From positions 1-11,406 of the forward strand of contig CAKQFF010000048.1 in NCBI GenBank assembly GCA_934230685.1: a stretch of 11,406 nt of DNA, read 5' to 3'. Below are positions 1 to 7,879 of the stretch, one piece after another; position 1 is the first letter of the stretch, and every line of letters starts with the position of its first letter. The stretch comes from an uncultured Prevotella sp. (GTDB lineage: Bacteria > Bacteroidota > Bacteroidia > Bacteroidales > Bacteroidaceae). A program made the translations under genes and the position numbers. The notes below the pieces were generated by a model. The model did not search any database, had not been told where the DNA came from, and saw nothing but the letters and a program-made list of their open reading frames with translations.

Positions 1-50
1 ATGGCATGGGAAGAGAATTCATGTATCTGTCTTAACATGCAACTAATCGC

Positions 51-79
51 TATTTTATCCCGAATTGGGGTATAAAATA
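51..79. other. AT-rich hairpin upstream of susC
   Basis: The arms 51-61 and 68-79 pair over 11 bp (three G-C pairs at the top, A-T pairs below) with one bulged T at 71 and a loop of about 6 nt. No T-tract follows on either strand, so it is not a textbook intrinsic terminator. It could end an upstream transcript or act as a structured element in front of the susC promoter. All three forward frames close by position 75, so the last codons of an upstream gene could lie in positions 1-50, but none is recognisable. Confidence 0.4.
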
Positions 80-89
80 AGAAATACAT

Positions 90-107
90 ATGATTTTCAT
101 GATTTTC
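90..107. repeat. Tandem 9-bp direct repeat, possible activator site
   Basis: ATGATTTTC occurs twice back to back (90-98 and 99-107). The pair ends about 12 bp upstream of the putative -33 element of the susC promoter, roughly -66 to -49 relative to the predicted transcription start. That is a usual place for an activator site in front of a SusC/SusD operon. The role is inferred from position; the repeat itself is seen directly. Confidence 0.35.
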
Positions 108-118
108 TCAAAAAAATT

Positions 119-149
119 ATTGCTTATTAGAAAAAAAATGATAATTTTG
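119..149 (+). promoter_or_regulatory. Predicted susC-susD promoter
   Basis: TAATTTTG at 142-149 matches the Bacteroidota -7 consensus TAnnTTTG exactly. ATTG at 119-122 matches the -33 element TTTG in three of four bases, with a 19-bp gap, which is the expected spacing. Transcription would start near 155-157, giving a leader of about 130 nt before the susC ATG at 287. No other -7 match was seen between here and the gene. Confidence 0.65.
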
Positions 150-182
150 CAGTTGAAAAAAACTAATCATATACAAACCAAC

Positions 183-224
183 GTAATTTATTTTACTTAA
201 AAATAGAGAAGTAAATAATTTTAC
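183..224 (+). promoter_or_regulatory. Imperfect stem-loop in susC leader
   Basis: Within the predicted 5' untranslated region, 183-198 can fold onto 209-224. Seven pairs (192-198 with 209-215), three pairs and four pairs are separated by a one-base bulge and a small internal loop; the apical loop is 10 nt. It is almost all A-U, so its stability is modest. It could influence mRNA stability or translation. No known riboswitch motif is recognised. Confidence 0.25.
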
Positions 225-286
225 CAATAAAGAGAAAAGATTAAAATCACTAATACAATCAGAAAAATTAACTAAAATTTACTTCT

Positions 287-3200
287 ATGTCAAAACGAGT
301 ACAAACGGTCGGCATAATGATGGCTCTTATGGCTTTGCCCTCAGGAGTTGTTTATGCTTCGACATCACATGCTCAGACTGTAGCACAGAATGTGCAGCAG
401 GATGCAGATTGTAAGGGAGTCGTAATTGACGCCACAGGCGAGCCTGTTATTGGTGCTTCAGTAGTAGTGAAAGGCAAGACAGGAGCTGGTACAGTTACTG
501 ATATCGACGGCAACTTCACACTCAAGAATGTGAAGAAGGGCGAGACTCTGCGCATCACTTCCCTTGGAATGACCCCTGTTGAGGTCGTATACAATGGCAG
601 CAATGTAAAGGTGACACTTAAGGACGACTCTAAGGCACTTGACGAGGTGGTAGTAACCGCTCTCGGTATCAAGCGCGAGCGCAAGTCGCTTGGTTATGCC
701 ATTCAGGATGTTAAGGGCGACGCTATCCTTAACTCACATGAGAACAATGTGGCTAACGCCTTGACTGGTAAGATTGCCGGTGTGCAGATCACACGTTCAA
801 GTAATGGCCCTGGCGGTTCTTCTAAGATTCAGCTCCGTGGTAACAACTCTGTGACTGGTCTCAACCAGCCGCTTATCGTAGTCGACGGTGTGCCTATGGA
901 CAACTTCACTGGTGCCGATAACAACGACTACTGGAACCCGTCTGCCGATATGGGTAACGGTCTTTCGGATATCAACCCTGAGGACATCGAGTCTATGTCT
1001 GTGCTCAAGGGTGCATCGGCTGCTGCCCTCTATGGTTCACGTGCAGGTAACGGTGTAATCCTTATCACAACTAAGTCGGGTCGTCAGACCAAGGGTCTTG
1101 GCATTACTGTCACTGGTACTGTTTCTGCCGAGAGCATCTTCATGAAGCCTGATGTGCAGACTACATACGGTCAGGGTACACAGGGTGTATATAACTCTAC
1201 CAGCGGTCTTAGCTGGGGTCCGCGCATCGAGGGTCAGGAGTATTTGCGCTGGGATGGCCAGAAGGTAAAGATGCAGTCTTACGACAATCTCGACAACTAT
1301 TATGGCACTGGTACAGAGTTGCAGGAGAATGTAACCCTCTCTCAGCAGTATGGCAAGACATCTATCTATGCCTCTATGACCAACATGAACAACAAGTCGA
1401 TGACTCCGGGTGCCAAGCTCAACCGTACCAACCTCATGCTTCGTGGCGTGACATCATTCGGCAAGAACGATGCTTGGACATTCGACGGCAAGGTGCAGTA
1501 TATCCGCAACAAGGCTAACAACCGTCCGGTTTCGGGTAACAACAACAACAACTCTGCCCTCGGACTCTTCACCTTCCCGACAACTCTTGACATTCGCGAC
1601 TTCGAGAACTGCATCGACGAGAACAACGAAATGGTATGGTGGAACAAAGACGGCAACAACCCTTACTGGATGAGCAAGTACAGCCTCTCGGATGACTCGC
1701 GCGACCGTTTCCTCATGAATGCTTCGTTGAAGTATAAAGTATTGTCGTGGTTGACTGCCGAAATCAAGGCCGGTACCGATATGTATACACTTGAGGCTAC
1801 CCGCCGTGTGTACTCGGGCAACTCAAACGTTACTACTCTCTATGAGCAGAACATCAACCACTTCTATGAGAACAACTTCAGCTACCTCCTCACAGCCACT
1901 AAGGACAACATCTTCGATAAGTTTGGTGGCACTGTGACATTCGGTGGCAACCTTATGGCTACCAAGAAGACTGGTATGAAAGGCTTGGCTTCAAAGCTCG
2001 TCATTCCTAACAAGTTCTCTCTGAACAATGGTGAGAATAAGGCAGACATCTCTGAAACCTACACACAGAAGAAGATCAACTCTCTCTATGGTACAGTAGG
2101 CATAAACTATGATGGATGGGCTTTCCTCGACGCTACATTCCGTAATGACTGGTCGTCGGCACTTTCCAAGGAAAACCGCTCGTTCTTCTATCCTTCAGTG
2201 TCTGCATCATGGCTCTTCGGCGAGATGTTCAACAAGATTGGCAAGAAGATGCCTTCTTGGTTCTCGTTCGGTAAGATCCGTGCTTCTTATGCCGAGGTAG
2301 GTAACGATATGGATCCGTATCAGCTCTACAACCTCTACTCTACAAGCCCTGACTCTCATGGCGGTATCACAGCTTCGAGCAGCAACACTCTTTACAACAA
2401 GAATGTGAAGAACGAGCTTATCAAGTCGTATGAGGTGGGTGTGGAGTTGAAGTTCCTCAACAACCGTTTGGGATTGGACTTCGCATGGTATAAGTCGAAC
2501 GCTACCAACCAGTTGATGAACCTCCCGGTTAACTCGCTTTCTGGCTACAACTACAAGAAGATCAATGCTGGTGACATCCAGAACACTGGTGTCGAGTTGA
2601 TGGCTTATGCTACTCCTATCCGTACAAAGGACTTCGAGTGGACAATCAACTACAATATCTCTCATAACAACAACACCATCAAGGACCTCTACGACGGTGT
2701 AGACCGTTATCAGCTTGGCGGTTACGACAATATCCGCATCTATGCTATTAAGGGTGGCAAGTATGGCGAGATTTGGGGCACCAAGTTCCTCCGCGTAGAG
2801 GATGGCCAGTATAAGGGTCAGCTTCTTCTTACATCCGACGGTCTGCCACAGGCAACATCCGAGATGGAGAAGATTGGCGACCAGCAGGCTACATGCAACA
2901 TGGGTCTCACCAACAGCTTCTCTTACAAGGGATGGAACCTCAGCTTCCAGATTGACGCACGTATTGGTGGAGAAATCTTCTCTGGTACAAACGCCATGAT
3001 GCAGCGCTCTGGTACAGCAGCTGCTACAGCTCCTGGCGGCAAGCGTGTAGACGACATGGTAGTGGCAGGTGTATACAAGGACGCAAGCGGCAATTATGTG
3101 CAGAACACCAACAAGGTGACAACACAGCAGTATTGGAATGCCGTGGCTGGTACTGGCAACATGGGTATCGGCGAGGCTAACATCTATAGCGCAAGCAACA

Positions 3201-3439
3201 TCCGTCTGCGTAACGTGTCTCTCGGCTACAATGTGCCTACTAGCATCCTTGCAAAGACCAACTTCATTCAGTCGCTCAAGGCTGGTTTCACTGTGACAAA
3301 TGTCTTTATGATTCACAGCAACATGAACGGCATCGACCCTGAGTCGGTATTTGCTACAAGCACCAACGCAACTGGTTTCGAGTATGCAGGTATACCTACA
3401 ACTCGCAGCTTCGTGTTTAATGTATCAATCGGTTTCTAA
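287..3439 (+). CDS. SusC/RagA family TonB-linked outer membrane transporter
   Basis: This protein of 1050 aa is a complete SusC-type outer-membrane beta-barrel importer that uses TonB energy to take up a substrate captured by its SusD partner. Residues 1 to about 24-29 form a signal peptide (hydrophobic stretch, then small residues at Y-A-S and S-H-A). Residues 43-115 are a carboxypeptidase-regulatory-like beta domain (GVVIDATGEPVIGASV start, DGNF turn). The TonB box DEVVVTALG lies at 119-127. The plug domain follows (LIVVDGVPMDN at 196-206; the SusC signature around 229-265, with S-V-L-K-G-A-S-A-A-A-L-Y-G), then the barrel, ending in the aromatic-terminated strand FNVSIGF. No N-terminal STN or sigma-regulating extension is present, so the transporter itself should not signal to an anti-sigma factor. 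The length is normal for the family. A run of five Asn (codons at 1538-1552) lies in an early barrel loop. The susD gene starts 20 nt downstream, which indicates one operon. The substrate cannot be read from sequence. Confidence 0.96.
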   Translation: MSKRVQTVGIMMALMALPSGVVYASTSHAQTVAQNVQQDADCKGVVIDATGEPVIGASVVVKGKTGAGTVTDIDGNFTLKNVKKGETLRITSLGMTPVEVVYNGSNVKVTLKDDSKALDEVVVTALGIKRERKSLGYAIQDVKGDAILNSHENNVANALTGKIAGVQITRSSNGPGGSSKIQLRGNNSVTGLNQPLIVVDGVPMDNFTGADNNDYWNPSADMGNGLSDINPEDIESMSVLKGASAAALYGSRAGNGVILITTKSGRQTKGLGITVTGTVSAESIFMKPDVQTTYGQGTQGVYNSTSGLSWGPRIEGQEYLRWDGQKVKMQSYDNLDNYYGTGTELQENVTLSQQYGKTSIYASMTNMNNKSMTPGAKLNRTNLMLRGVTSFGKNDAWTFDGKVQYIRNKANNRPVSGNNNNNSALGLFTFPTTLDIRDFENCIDENNEMVWWNKDGNNPYWMSKYSLSDDSRDRFLMNASLKYKVLSWLTAEIKAGTDMYTLEATRRVYSGNSNVTTLYEQNINHFYENNFSYLLTATKDNIFDKFGGTVTFGGNLMATKKTGMKGLASKLVIPNKFSLNNGENKADISETYTQKKINSLYGTVGINYDGWAFLDATFRNDWSSALSKENRSFFYPSVSASWLFGEMFNKIGKKMPSWFSFGKIRASYAEVGNDMDPYQLYNLYSTSPDSHGGITASSSNTLYNKNVKNELIKSYEVGVELKFLNNRLGLDFAWYKSNATNQLMNLPVNSLSGYNYKKINAGDIQNTGVELMAYATPIRTKDFEWTINYNISHNNNTIKDLYDGVDRYQLGGYDNIRIYAIKGGKYGEIWGTKFLRVEDGQYKGQLLLTSDGLPQATSEMEKIGDQQATCNMGLTNSFSYKGWNLSFQIDARIGGEIFSGTNAMMQRSGTAAATAPGGKRVDDMVVAGVYKDASGNYVQNTNKVTTQQYWNAVAGTGNMGIGEANIYSASNIRLRNVSLGYNVPTSILAKTNFIQSLKAGFTVTNVFMIHSNMNGIDPESVFATSTNATGFEYAGIPTTRSFVFNVSIGF

Positions 3440-3459
3440 TCAATTAATGAAAACAATTT

Positions 3460-5478
3460 ATGAAAACGAATAAATTCATAATGTCTGCTATGATGGCACT
3501 CGCTCTCGGTGGAGCGATGACATCTTGCTCTGACTTTGAAGAGGTGAACGAGAACCCGATGTCAACGGGTGCAGACAAGATAAAACCATATTATTCGCTC
3601 TTTAACTCTATCCGCGGCGCACAACAGAATCCGGATATTGCCGAGCGTTTGTTTGTTATCAACTGGATGGGTGCTGCTCGTCAGGGCTCCGATTATGATG
3701 TTCCTGCAGGCCGCAGCTATGATGCCTACAACGAGGCTGCTTTCAGCCAGATGTCTTCATGGCTTAAGAATGCCTATACTGCTGTAGCATTGGCTGAGAA
3801 TCCTCAGGGCACTGTCAGCGCTCATGAGAAGGAGTTCTATCCCAATGTTCTCCAGTTTGCACGTATCTGGCGCGCTTATCTTATGAGCGAGTTTACCGAT
3901 GATTTCGGTCCGGCTCCGCTTGATGGTTTCCAGGGCAATGCTCCTACATTCAGCTCTGAGAAGGACGTTTATTACTGGATGCTCGATGAGCTTGCCGACG
4001 CTATCGGAAAGATCAACACATCGGTTGAACCTAACGCTTCGGAGAAGAAGAACGACCCGGCTTACGAGTTCAATGCTGCTAAGTGGAAGAATTATGCTAT
4101 CTCTTTGCGTATGCGTCTTGCCATGCGCCTCTCTGAGGTAGACCCAGATAAGGCTAAGAGTGAGTTTGAGGCTGCCGTAAAGCAGGGACAAGGCATCACT
4201 ACTGCCGACGGAACATTCCGTGTTCAGGAATATCCGGGTTGGGACGATTGGTCTGGCGTAATGAGCCGCTCATGGGACTCGCAGATTATGACCGCCACAA
4301 TGGCAAACCTTACCACCAACTTTGGTGGCACTAACTCTGTTGACGCTCTTGCAAAGGTGGTGAAGTCGACAACTACCGACACAGAAGGCAATGAGGTGGC
4401 TAACCGTTATGCAGCATACGTAAAGGACGCTTCCAACTATCTTGGTTTGGACATCAACAAGCATGCAGGTCCTTATACCGACAACCCGACAAAGCAGACA
4501 TTCTTCGACGGTCTGCCTTCGAAGGTAGACCCACGTGCCTTGAAGTATTTCTTCCTGCCGGGTGACTATGCCAACCGTTTGCAGACAGGCTATGTAGGTG
4601 CCTTCAACTCGGAAAAGGCTTCGCATAAGCAGTGGCTTATGGACAAGGACAAGAAGGCTGAAGCAACTATCGACGCCACATTCACATGGAATGGTCTGAA
4701 CGCCGGTTATGGTCATGATGAGGCTGCTACAAACAATGGTCTTATCAATGGCTCGGAGATTGTGACTGGCTCATATGGTGCCGAGGGTACATATCCAGCC
4801 ATTGCCGATGACTATCGCAACAACACCAACAAGCGTGTGTTCTTCGGTCCGTGGGAGACTTACTTCCTCTTGGCTGAGGCTGCAGAGCGCGGATGGAGCG
4901 TAGGCACAACAGCCAAGGATGCTTACTATGCAGGTATCAAGGCAAGCTTCGCGTATAACGACATGGAGGATCTTTATGACGCATACATCGCTTCTGACGA
5001 TTACAACCGTGTAGGTACATCAGTAAACTGGGATCATACAACCGAGCCTACTGCTACACAGATGACTATCAAGAGCGCGTATACTGGTGTAGAGTCTACA
5101 GTGACCTACAACTATCCTAACGCTCAGAACATCATGTATCCTGGCAAGAAGCTCAACGACCACATGACAAAGATTATCACTCAGCTCTACATAGCCAACA
5201 CTCCGTGGTTGCCGCTTGAGAACTGGAACAATCACCGTCGTCTTGGTCTGCCGTTCTTCGAGATTCCAACTTCTACTATGTCGCTTACAAACATGCCAGA
5301 GTGGTCGGTTGAGTCTTACAAGAAGGCACAGAACATCAATCTGTTTGTACAGCGTCTGAAGTATCCTACAACTCTCCAGTCGTCGGATGCTGATGGCTAC
5401 AAGCAGGCTGTCGGTCTGCTTAAGGGTGGAGTTGACAGCCAGTACACTCCACTGTGGTGGGCTATTGGTGGTCATTGA
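3460..5478 (+). CDS. SusD/RagB family nutrient-binding outer membrane lipoprotein
   Basis: This 672-aa lipoprotein is the surface lid and substrate-binding partner of the SusC transporter encoded just upstream. A short lipoprotein signal ends in AMTSC, so Cys23 is the expected lipidated residue; acidic S-D-F-E-E follows, consistent with export to the cell surface. SusD-like features appear in order: the alpha-helical core with F-A-R-I-W-R-A-Y-L near 133-141 and D-D-F-G-P-A-P-L near 147-154; K-W-K-N-Y-A-I-S-L-R-M-R-L-A-M-R near 208-223; D-P-R-A-L-K-Y near 357; Y-F-L-L-A-E-A-A-E-R-G-W near 466-479; and N-W-N-N-H-R-R-L-G-L-P near 589-599. The pattern fits the SusD-like lipoprotein subfamily (Pfam SusD-like/SusD-like_2) better than classic SusD. 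At 672 aa it is longer than most members, which I recall as about 480-550 aa, so it probably carries extra loops. No ligand can be assigned. Confidence 0.93.
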   Translation: MKTNKFIMSAMMALALGGAMTSCSDFEEVNENPMSTGADKIKPYYSLFNSIRGAQQNPDIAERLFVINWMGAARQGSDYDVPAGRSYDAYNEAAFSQMSSWLKNAYTAVALAENPQGTVSAHEKEFYPNVLQFARIWRAYLMSEFTDDFGPAPLDGFQGNAPTFSSEKDVYYWMLDELADAIGKINTSVEPNASEKKNDPAYEFNAAKWKNYAISLRMRLAMRLSEVDPDKAKSEFEAAVKQGQGITTADGTFRVQEYPGWDDWSGVMSRSWDSQIMTATMANLTTNFGGTNSVDALAKVVKSTTTDTEGNEVANRYAAYVKDASNYLGLDINKHAGPYTDNPTKQTFFDGLPSKVDPRALKYFFLPGDYANRLQTGYVGAFNSEKASHKQWLMDKDKKAEATIDATFTWNGLNAGYGHDEAATNNGLINGSEIVTGSYGAEGTYPAIADDYRNNTNKRVFFGPWETYFLLAEAAERGWSVGTTAKDAYYAGIKASFAYNDMEDLYDAYIASDDYNRVGTSVNWDHTTEPTATQMTIKSAYTGVESTVTYNYPNAQNIMYPGKKLNDHMTKIITQLYIANTPWLPLENWNNHRRLGLPFFEIPTSTMSLTNMPEWSVESYKKAQNINLFVQRLKYPTTLQSSDADGYKQAVGLLKGGVDSQYTPLWWAIGGH

Positions 5479-5553
5479 TTTGATTGTAGCTAATAGTTGG
5501 GCTTGATGCCTAAGAAATCGTAACCACTTACTTATAATAGTAGGTTGGAGAAA

Positions 5554-5592
5554 GTCTTAATAGAAGACTCTTTTGGGGTCTTCTATTAAGAT
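5554..5592 (+). terminator. Strong hairpin 1 after susD
   Basis: A perfect 14-bp stem joins 5555-5568 to 5578-5591. It extends outward by one G-U pair and inward by a U-G and a C-G pair, leaving a 5-nt loop (TTTTG). It begins 76 nt after the susD stop. No T-run follows, so termination would not be the classical U-tract type; protection of the susCD 3' end or another regulatory function is equally possible. Confidence 0.55.
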
Positions 5593-5600
5593 CAACCCTC

Positions 5601-5638
5601 AAGTATTATTAAGACCAAGCCCGGTCTTAATAATACTT
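5601..5638 (+). terminator. Strong hairpin 2 after susD
   Basis: A perfect 16-bp stem joins 5601-5616 to 5623-5638 around a 6-nt loop. It follows hairpin 1 by 8 nt and uses related arm sequence: TCTTAATA or its complement occurs in all four arms. Only a weak T-rich stretch (CTTTC) follows. Together with hairpin 1 it most likely closes the susCD transcript and insulates it from the obg promoter 80 nt downstream. Confidence 0.55.
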
Positions 5639-5719
5639 TCCAAATAGGGTTTTATCCCCATATCACATTTTTCTTTCTTATATTTTGCTGTACAACAGTA
5701 CATTTTCCTTTTTTTTTCG

Positions 5720-5727
5720 TAACTTTG
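5720..5727 (+). promoter_or_regulatory. Predicted obg operon promoter (-7 element)
   Basis: TAACTTTG followed by CAC matches the Bacteroidota -7 consensus TAnnTTTG. No good TTTG -33 element is visible at the expected spacing; the upstream stretch is T-rich. Transcription should start near 5733-5735, giving an obg leader of about 120 nt. The leader contains a small G-U-containing stem (5784-5789 with 5800-5805) whose significance is doubtful. Apart from this and the two hairpins, I see nothing in 5479-5852. Confidence 0.6.
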
Positions 5728-5852
5728 CACAAATGGCGTCTATTGCATTGGATAACAGCATTCCCAAGTGTGATGCGCTATGGCTCCGGACATTTTTTAC
5801 TGGAGTGATTGATTATTATTCTGAAACTTTTATAATAAGAAAGAAGCAAAAA

Positions 5853-7040
5853 ATGGCAGAATCCAATTTCGTTGACTATGTGAAGATATATTGCCGTTCG
5901 GGCAAAGGTGGCAGGGGCTCTATGCACTTGCGTCATGTGAAGTACAATCCTAATGGAGGTCCCGACGGTGGCGACGGTGGACATGGCGGAAGCATCTATC
6001 TGCGTGGCAACCATAACTACTGGACATTGCTCCACCTCAAGTTCCAGCGTCACGTCTTTGCAGAGCATGGAGGCAATGGTGGTCGCGACAAGTGTCATGG
6101 CAAGGACGGTAAGGATATTTATATCGATGTGCCGTGCGGAACCGTGGTGTATAACGCTGAGACTGGCAAATATGTGTGCGATGTAACCTACGACGGTCAG
6201 GAAGTGCTGCTTCTTAAGGGCGGTCGTGGTGGATTGGGCAACTTCCAGTTCCGCACTGCCACCAACCAGACTCCACGCTACGCTCAGCCAGGCGAGCCTA
6301 TGGAGGAGATGACTATCATCCTTGAGCTTAAGTTGCTTGCCGATGTAGGTCTTGTGGGTTTGCCTAATGCAGGCAAGTCGACATTGCTTTCTGCAGTGTC
6401 GAGTGCGCGTCCTAAGATAGCCAACTATCCATTTACAACGCTTGAACCGTCGCTTGGCATTGTTGACTACCGCGACCACAAGTCGTTTGTAATGGCCGAC
6501 ATTCCTGGTATCATAGAGGGAGCAAGCGAGGGCAAGGGTCTCGGACTGCGATTCCTTCGTCATATTGAGCGCAACTCGTTGCTGCTCTTCATGGTGCCTG
6601 GCGATACCGACGACATAAAGCGAGAGTATGAGCTGTTGCTTAACGAGCTGGAACAGTTTAACCCCGACATGCTCACCAAGCATCGTGTGTTGGCTGTTAC
6701 GAAGTGCGACTTGCTCGACGAGGAGCTGATGGATATGCTTCGCGAGACTCTGCCTGATGACCTTCCGGTGGTGTTCATATCGTCGGTGACAGGCTTCGGC
6801 ATACAGGAACTCAAGGATATTCTGTGGCGTGAGCTTAATGCCGAGAGCAACAAACTCCAGGTAATCACTTCGGAGGACACACTTGTTCACCGCGACAAGG
6901 ATATGAGCCGATTCGCCGACGAGCTTAAGGCTGAGGGCGAGGACGAGATAATATATCTTGACGACGAGGACATCGAGGATGCTGACGACATAGAGTATCT
7001 CGACGACTTTGAATATGAGAAGGACTCAAAAGATGAGTAA
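5853..7040 (+). CDS. obg: Obg family GTPase (ribosome assembly / stringent response)
   Basis: This 395-aa protein is Obg, an essential GTPase associated with the large ribosomal subunit and linked to ppGpp and cell-cycle control. The start at 5853 ([12 protein letters not shown]) is chosen because this is where Obg homology begins; the frame is open further upstream (ATGs at 5685 and 5733), but the predicted promoter lies at 5720. Residues 1-160 form the glycine-rich Obg fold (clusters around 17-21, 35-46, 73-77 and 123-128). The G domain follows: G1 GLPNAGKST at 169-177, G2 YPFTTLEP at 192-199, G3 DIPG at 216-219, G4 TKCD at 283-286 where NKxD is usual, and G5 SSVTG at 310-314. The C-terminal 35 residues are strongly acidic (runs of D and E). 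pgeF overlaps its stop by 8 nt, and the gene leads a three-gene operon. Confidence 0.96.
   Translation: MAESNFVDYVKIYCRSGKGGRGSMHLRHVKYNPNGGPDGGDGGHGGSIYLRGNHNYWTLLHLKFQRHVFAEHGGNGGRDKCHGKDGKDIYIDVPCGTVVYNAETGKYVCDVTYDGQEVLLLKGGRGGLGNFQFRTATNQTPRYAQPGEPMEEMTIILELKLLADVGLVGLPNAGKSTLLSAVSSARPKIANYPFTTLEPSLGIVDYRDHKSFVMADIPGIIEGASEGKGLGLRFLRHIERNSLLLFMVPGDTDDIKREYELLLNELEQFNPDMLTKHRVLAVTKCDLLDEELMDMLRETLPDDLPVVFISSVTGFGIQELKDILWRELNAESNKLQVITSEDTLVHRDKDMSRFADELKAEGEDEIIYLDDEDIEDADDIEYLDDFEYEKDSKDE
7020..7024 (+). promoter_or_regulatory. Shine-Dalgarno-like site that fixes the pgeF start
   Basis: AAGGA lies within the last codons of obg, 8 nt before the ATG at 7033. A clear site like this is uncommon in this phylum. 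It supports 7033 over the in-frame ATG at 7009, which would need a 32-nt overlap with obg and adds eight residues unlike the family. Confidence 0.45.
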
Positions 7041-7863
7041 TCAGAATCCAGTCCTTACCTATTATAATATGTCTGACGGTGTGGTGGCTTTCTCTACCAC
7101 GCGTCATGGCGGAGTGAGCGAGGGCAATTATGCCTCGCTCAACGTTAATGAGTATTGCGGCGACAATGCAGAGCATGTGGCTGCCAACCGCCAGTTGCTT
7201 GCCGCCGAACTTAAGGTTGACACCAACCGTATAATTATTCCCCGCCAGACACATGGTGTTGAGACACGTATCATAGGCAGTGAGTTTCTTGCTTTGCCAG
7301 AGAATGTGAAGCGTATGCTGCTCGAAGGTGTTGATGCTGTAATGACTAATGTCAAGGGAGTTTGTATAGGAGTGTCTACAGCCGATTGCATTCCTGTTTT
7401 GCTTTACGATGAGGAACATCATGCAGCTGCTGCCATTCATGCAGGATGGCGAGGCACACAAGCACGCATTGTACACAAGGCTGTGCTCGAAATGCGCATG
7501 GCATACAACACCGACCCAGCAAAGCTGAAGGTTGTGGTAGGTCCTGGCATTTCAATTGAAAACTTTGAAGTGGGCGATGAGGTGTATGAGGCGTTTGAGC
7601 AGGCTGCGTTCGACATGGATGCTATTGCCGAGGAACGAATAAAACGCAATCCAGATGCTGACGACCCCGCAAAGCGCTTCGAGAAGAAATGGCATATCAA
7701 CTTGCCGCTCGCCAACAAGATGATGCTTATGCACACTGGTGTGAAGGAAGAGAACATACAAATGTCGGACATCTGCACCTACGACAATGCCAGCGACTAT
7801 TTCTCGGCACGTCGCCTGGGAGTGGAGTCGGGACGAATTTATACGGGAATAATATTGAACTAA
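7033..7863 (+). CDS. pgeF: Laccase-domain protein, PgeF/YfiH (polyphenol oxidase) family
   Basis: This 276-aa protein is a complete member of the single-domain laccase-like family (Pfam Cu-oxidase_4; YfiH, YlmD, PgeF, FAMIN). Members have been described as purine nucleoside phosphorylase/adenosine deaminase enzymes, and as editors that keep incorrect L-Ser-containing precursors out of peptidoglycan. The three metal-site residues are visible: H74 in [10 protein letters not shown]119 in [12 protein letters not shown] and H136 in [10 protein letters not shown]. Other family marks are STTRHGGVS near 21-29, VGPGIS near 169-174, FEVG at 178-181 and the end block D-I-C-T-Y through Y-F-S-A-R-R near 246-261. 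The ATG sits inside the end of obg (ATGAGTAA, 8-nt overlap), so translation is probably coupled. The M23 gene follows after 16 nt. Which activity dominates here cannot be told from sequence. Confidence 0.93.
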   Translation: MSNQNPVLTYYNMSDGVVAFSTTRHGGVSEGNYASLNVNEYCGDNAEHVAANRQLLAAELKVDTNRIIIPRQTHGVETRIIGSEFLALPENVKRMLLEGVDAVMTNVKGVCIGVSTADCIPVLLYDEEHHAAAAIHAGWRGTQARIVHKAVLEMRMAYNTDPAKLKVVVGPGISIENFEVGDEVYEAFEQAAFDMDAIAEERIKRNPDADDPAKRFEKKWHINLPLANKMMLMHTGVKEENIQMSDICTYDNASDYFSARRLGVESGRIYTGIILN

Positions 7864-7879
7864 GAAATTCTTTTATATA

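Noticed and set aside
1..75. Short open frame of 24 codons beginning with ATG at position 1
   Set aside because: It starts exactly at the window edge, has no visible ribosome-binding site and resembles no known protein. It could equally be the tail of an upstream gene or chance.
1538..1552. Run of five Asn codons (AAC triplets) in susC, possible slippage tract
   Set aside because: Only five units, in a surface-loop-like region; triplet slippage would not shift the frame, and short Asn runs are common in SusC proteins.
2207..3316. Long reverse-strand open frame (369 codons) opposite susC
   Set aside because: It overlaps a certain gene completely, and its Cys/His/Val-rich translation is typical of an antisense shadow produced by codon bias.
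5778..6890. Long reverse-strand open frame (370 codons) opposite obg
   Set aside because: Same reasoning: Obg is certain on the forward strand, the translation has no recognisable domain, and no reverse promoter was seen.
7009..7032. Earlier in-frame ATG for pgeF
   Set aside because: It adds eight residues unlike the family and has no ribosome-binding site, while AAGGA stands 8 nt before the ATG at 7033.
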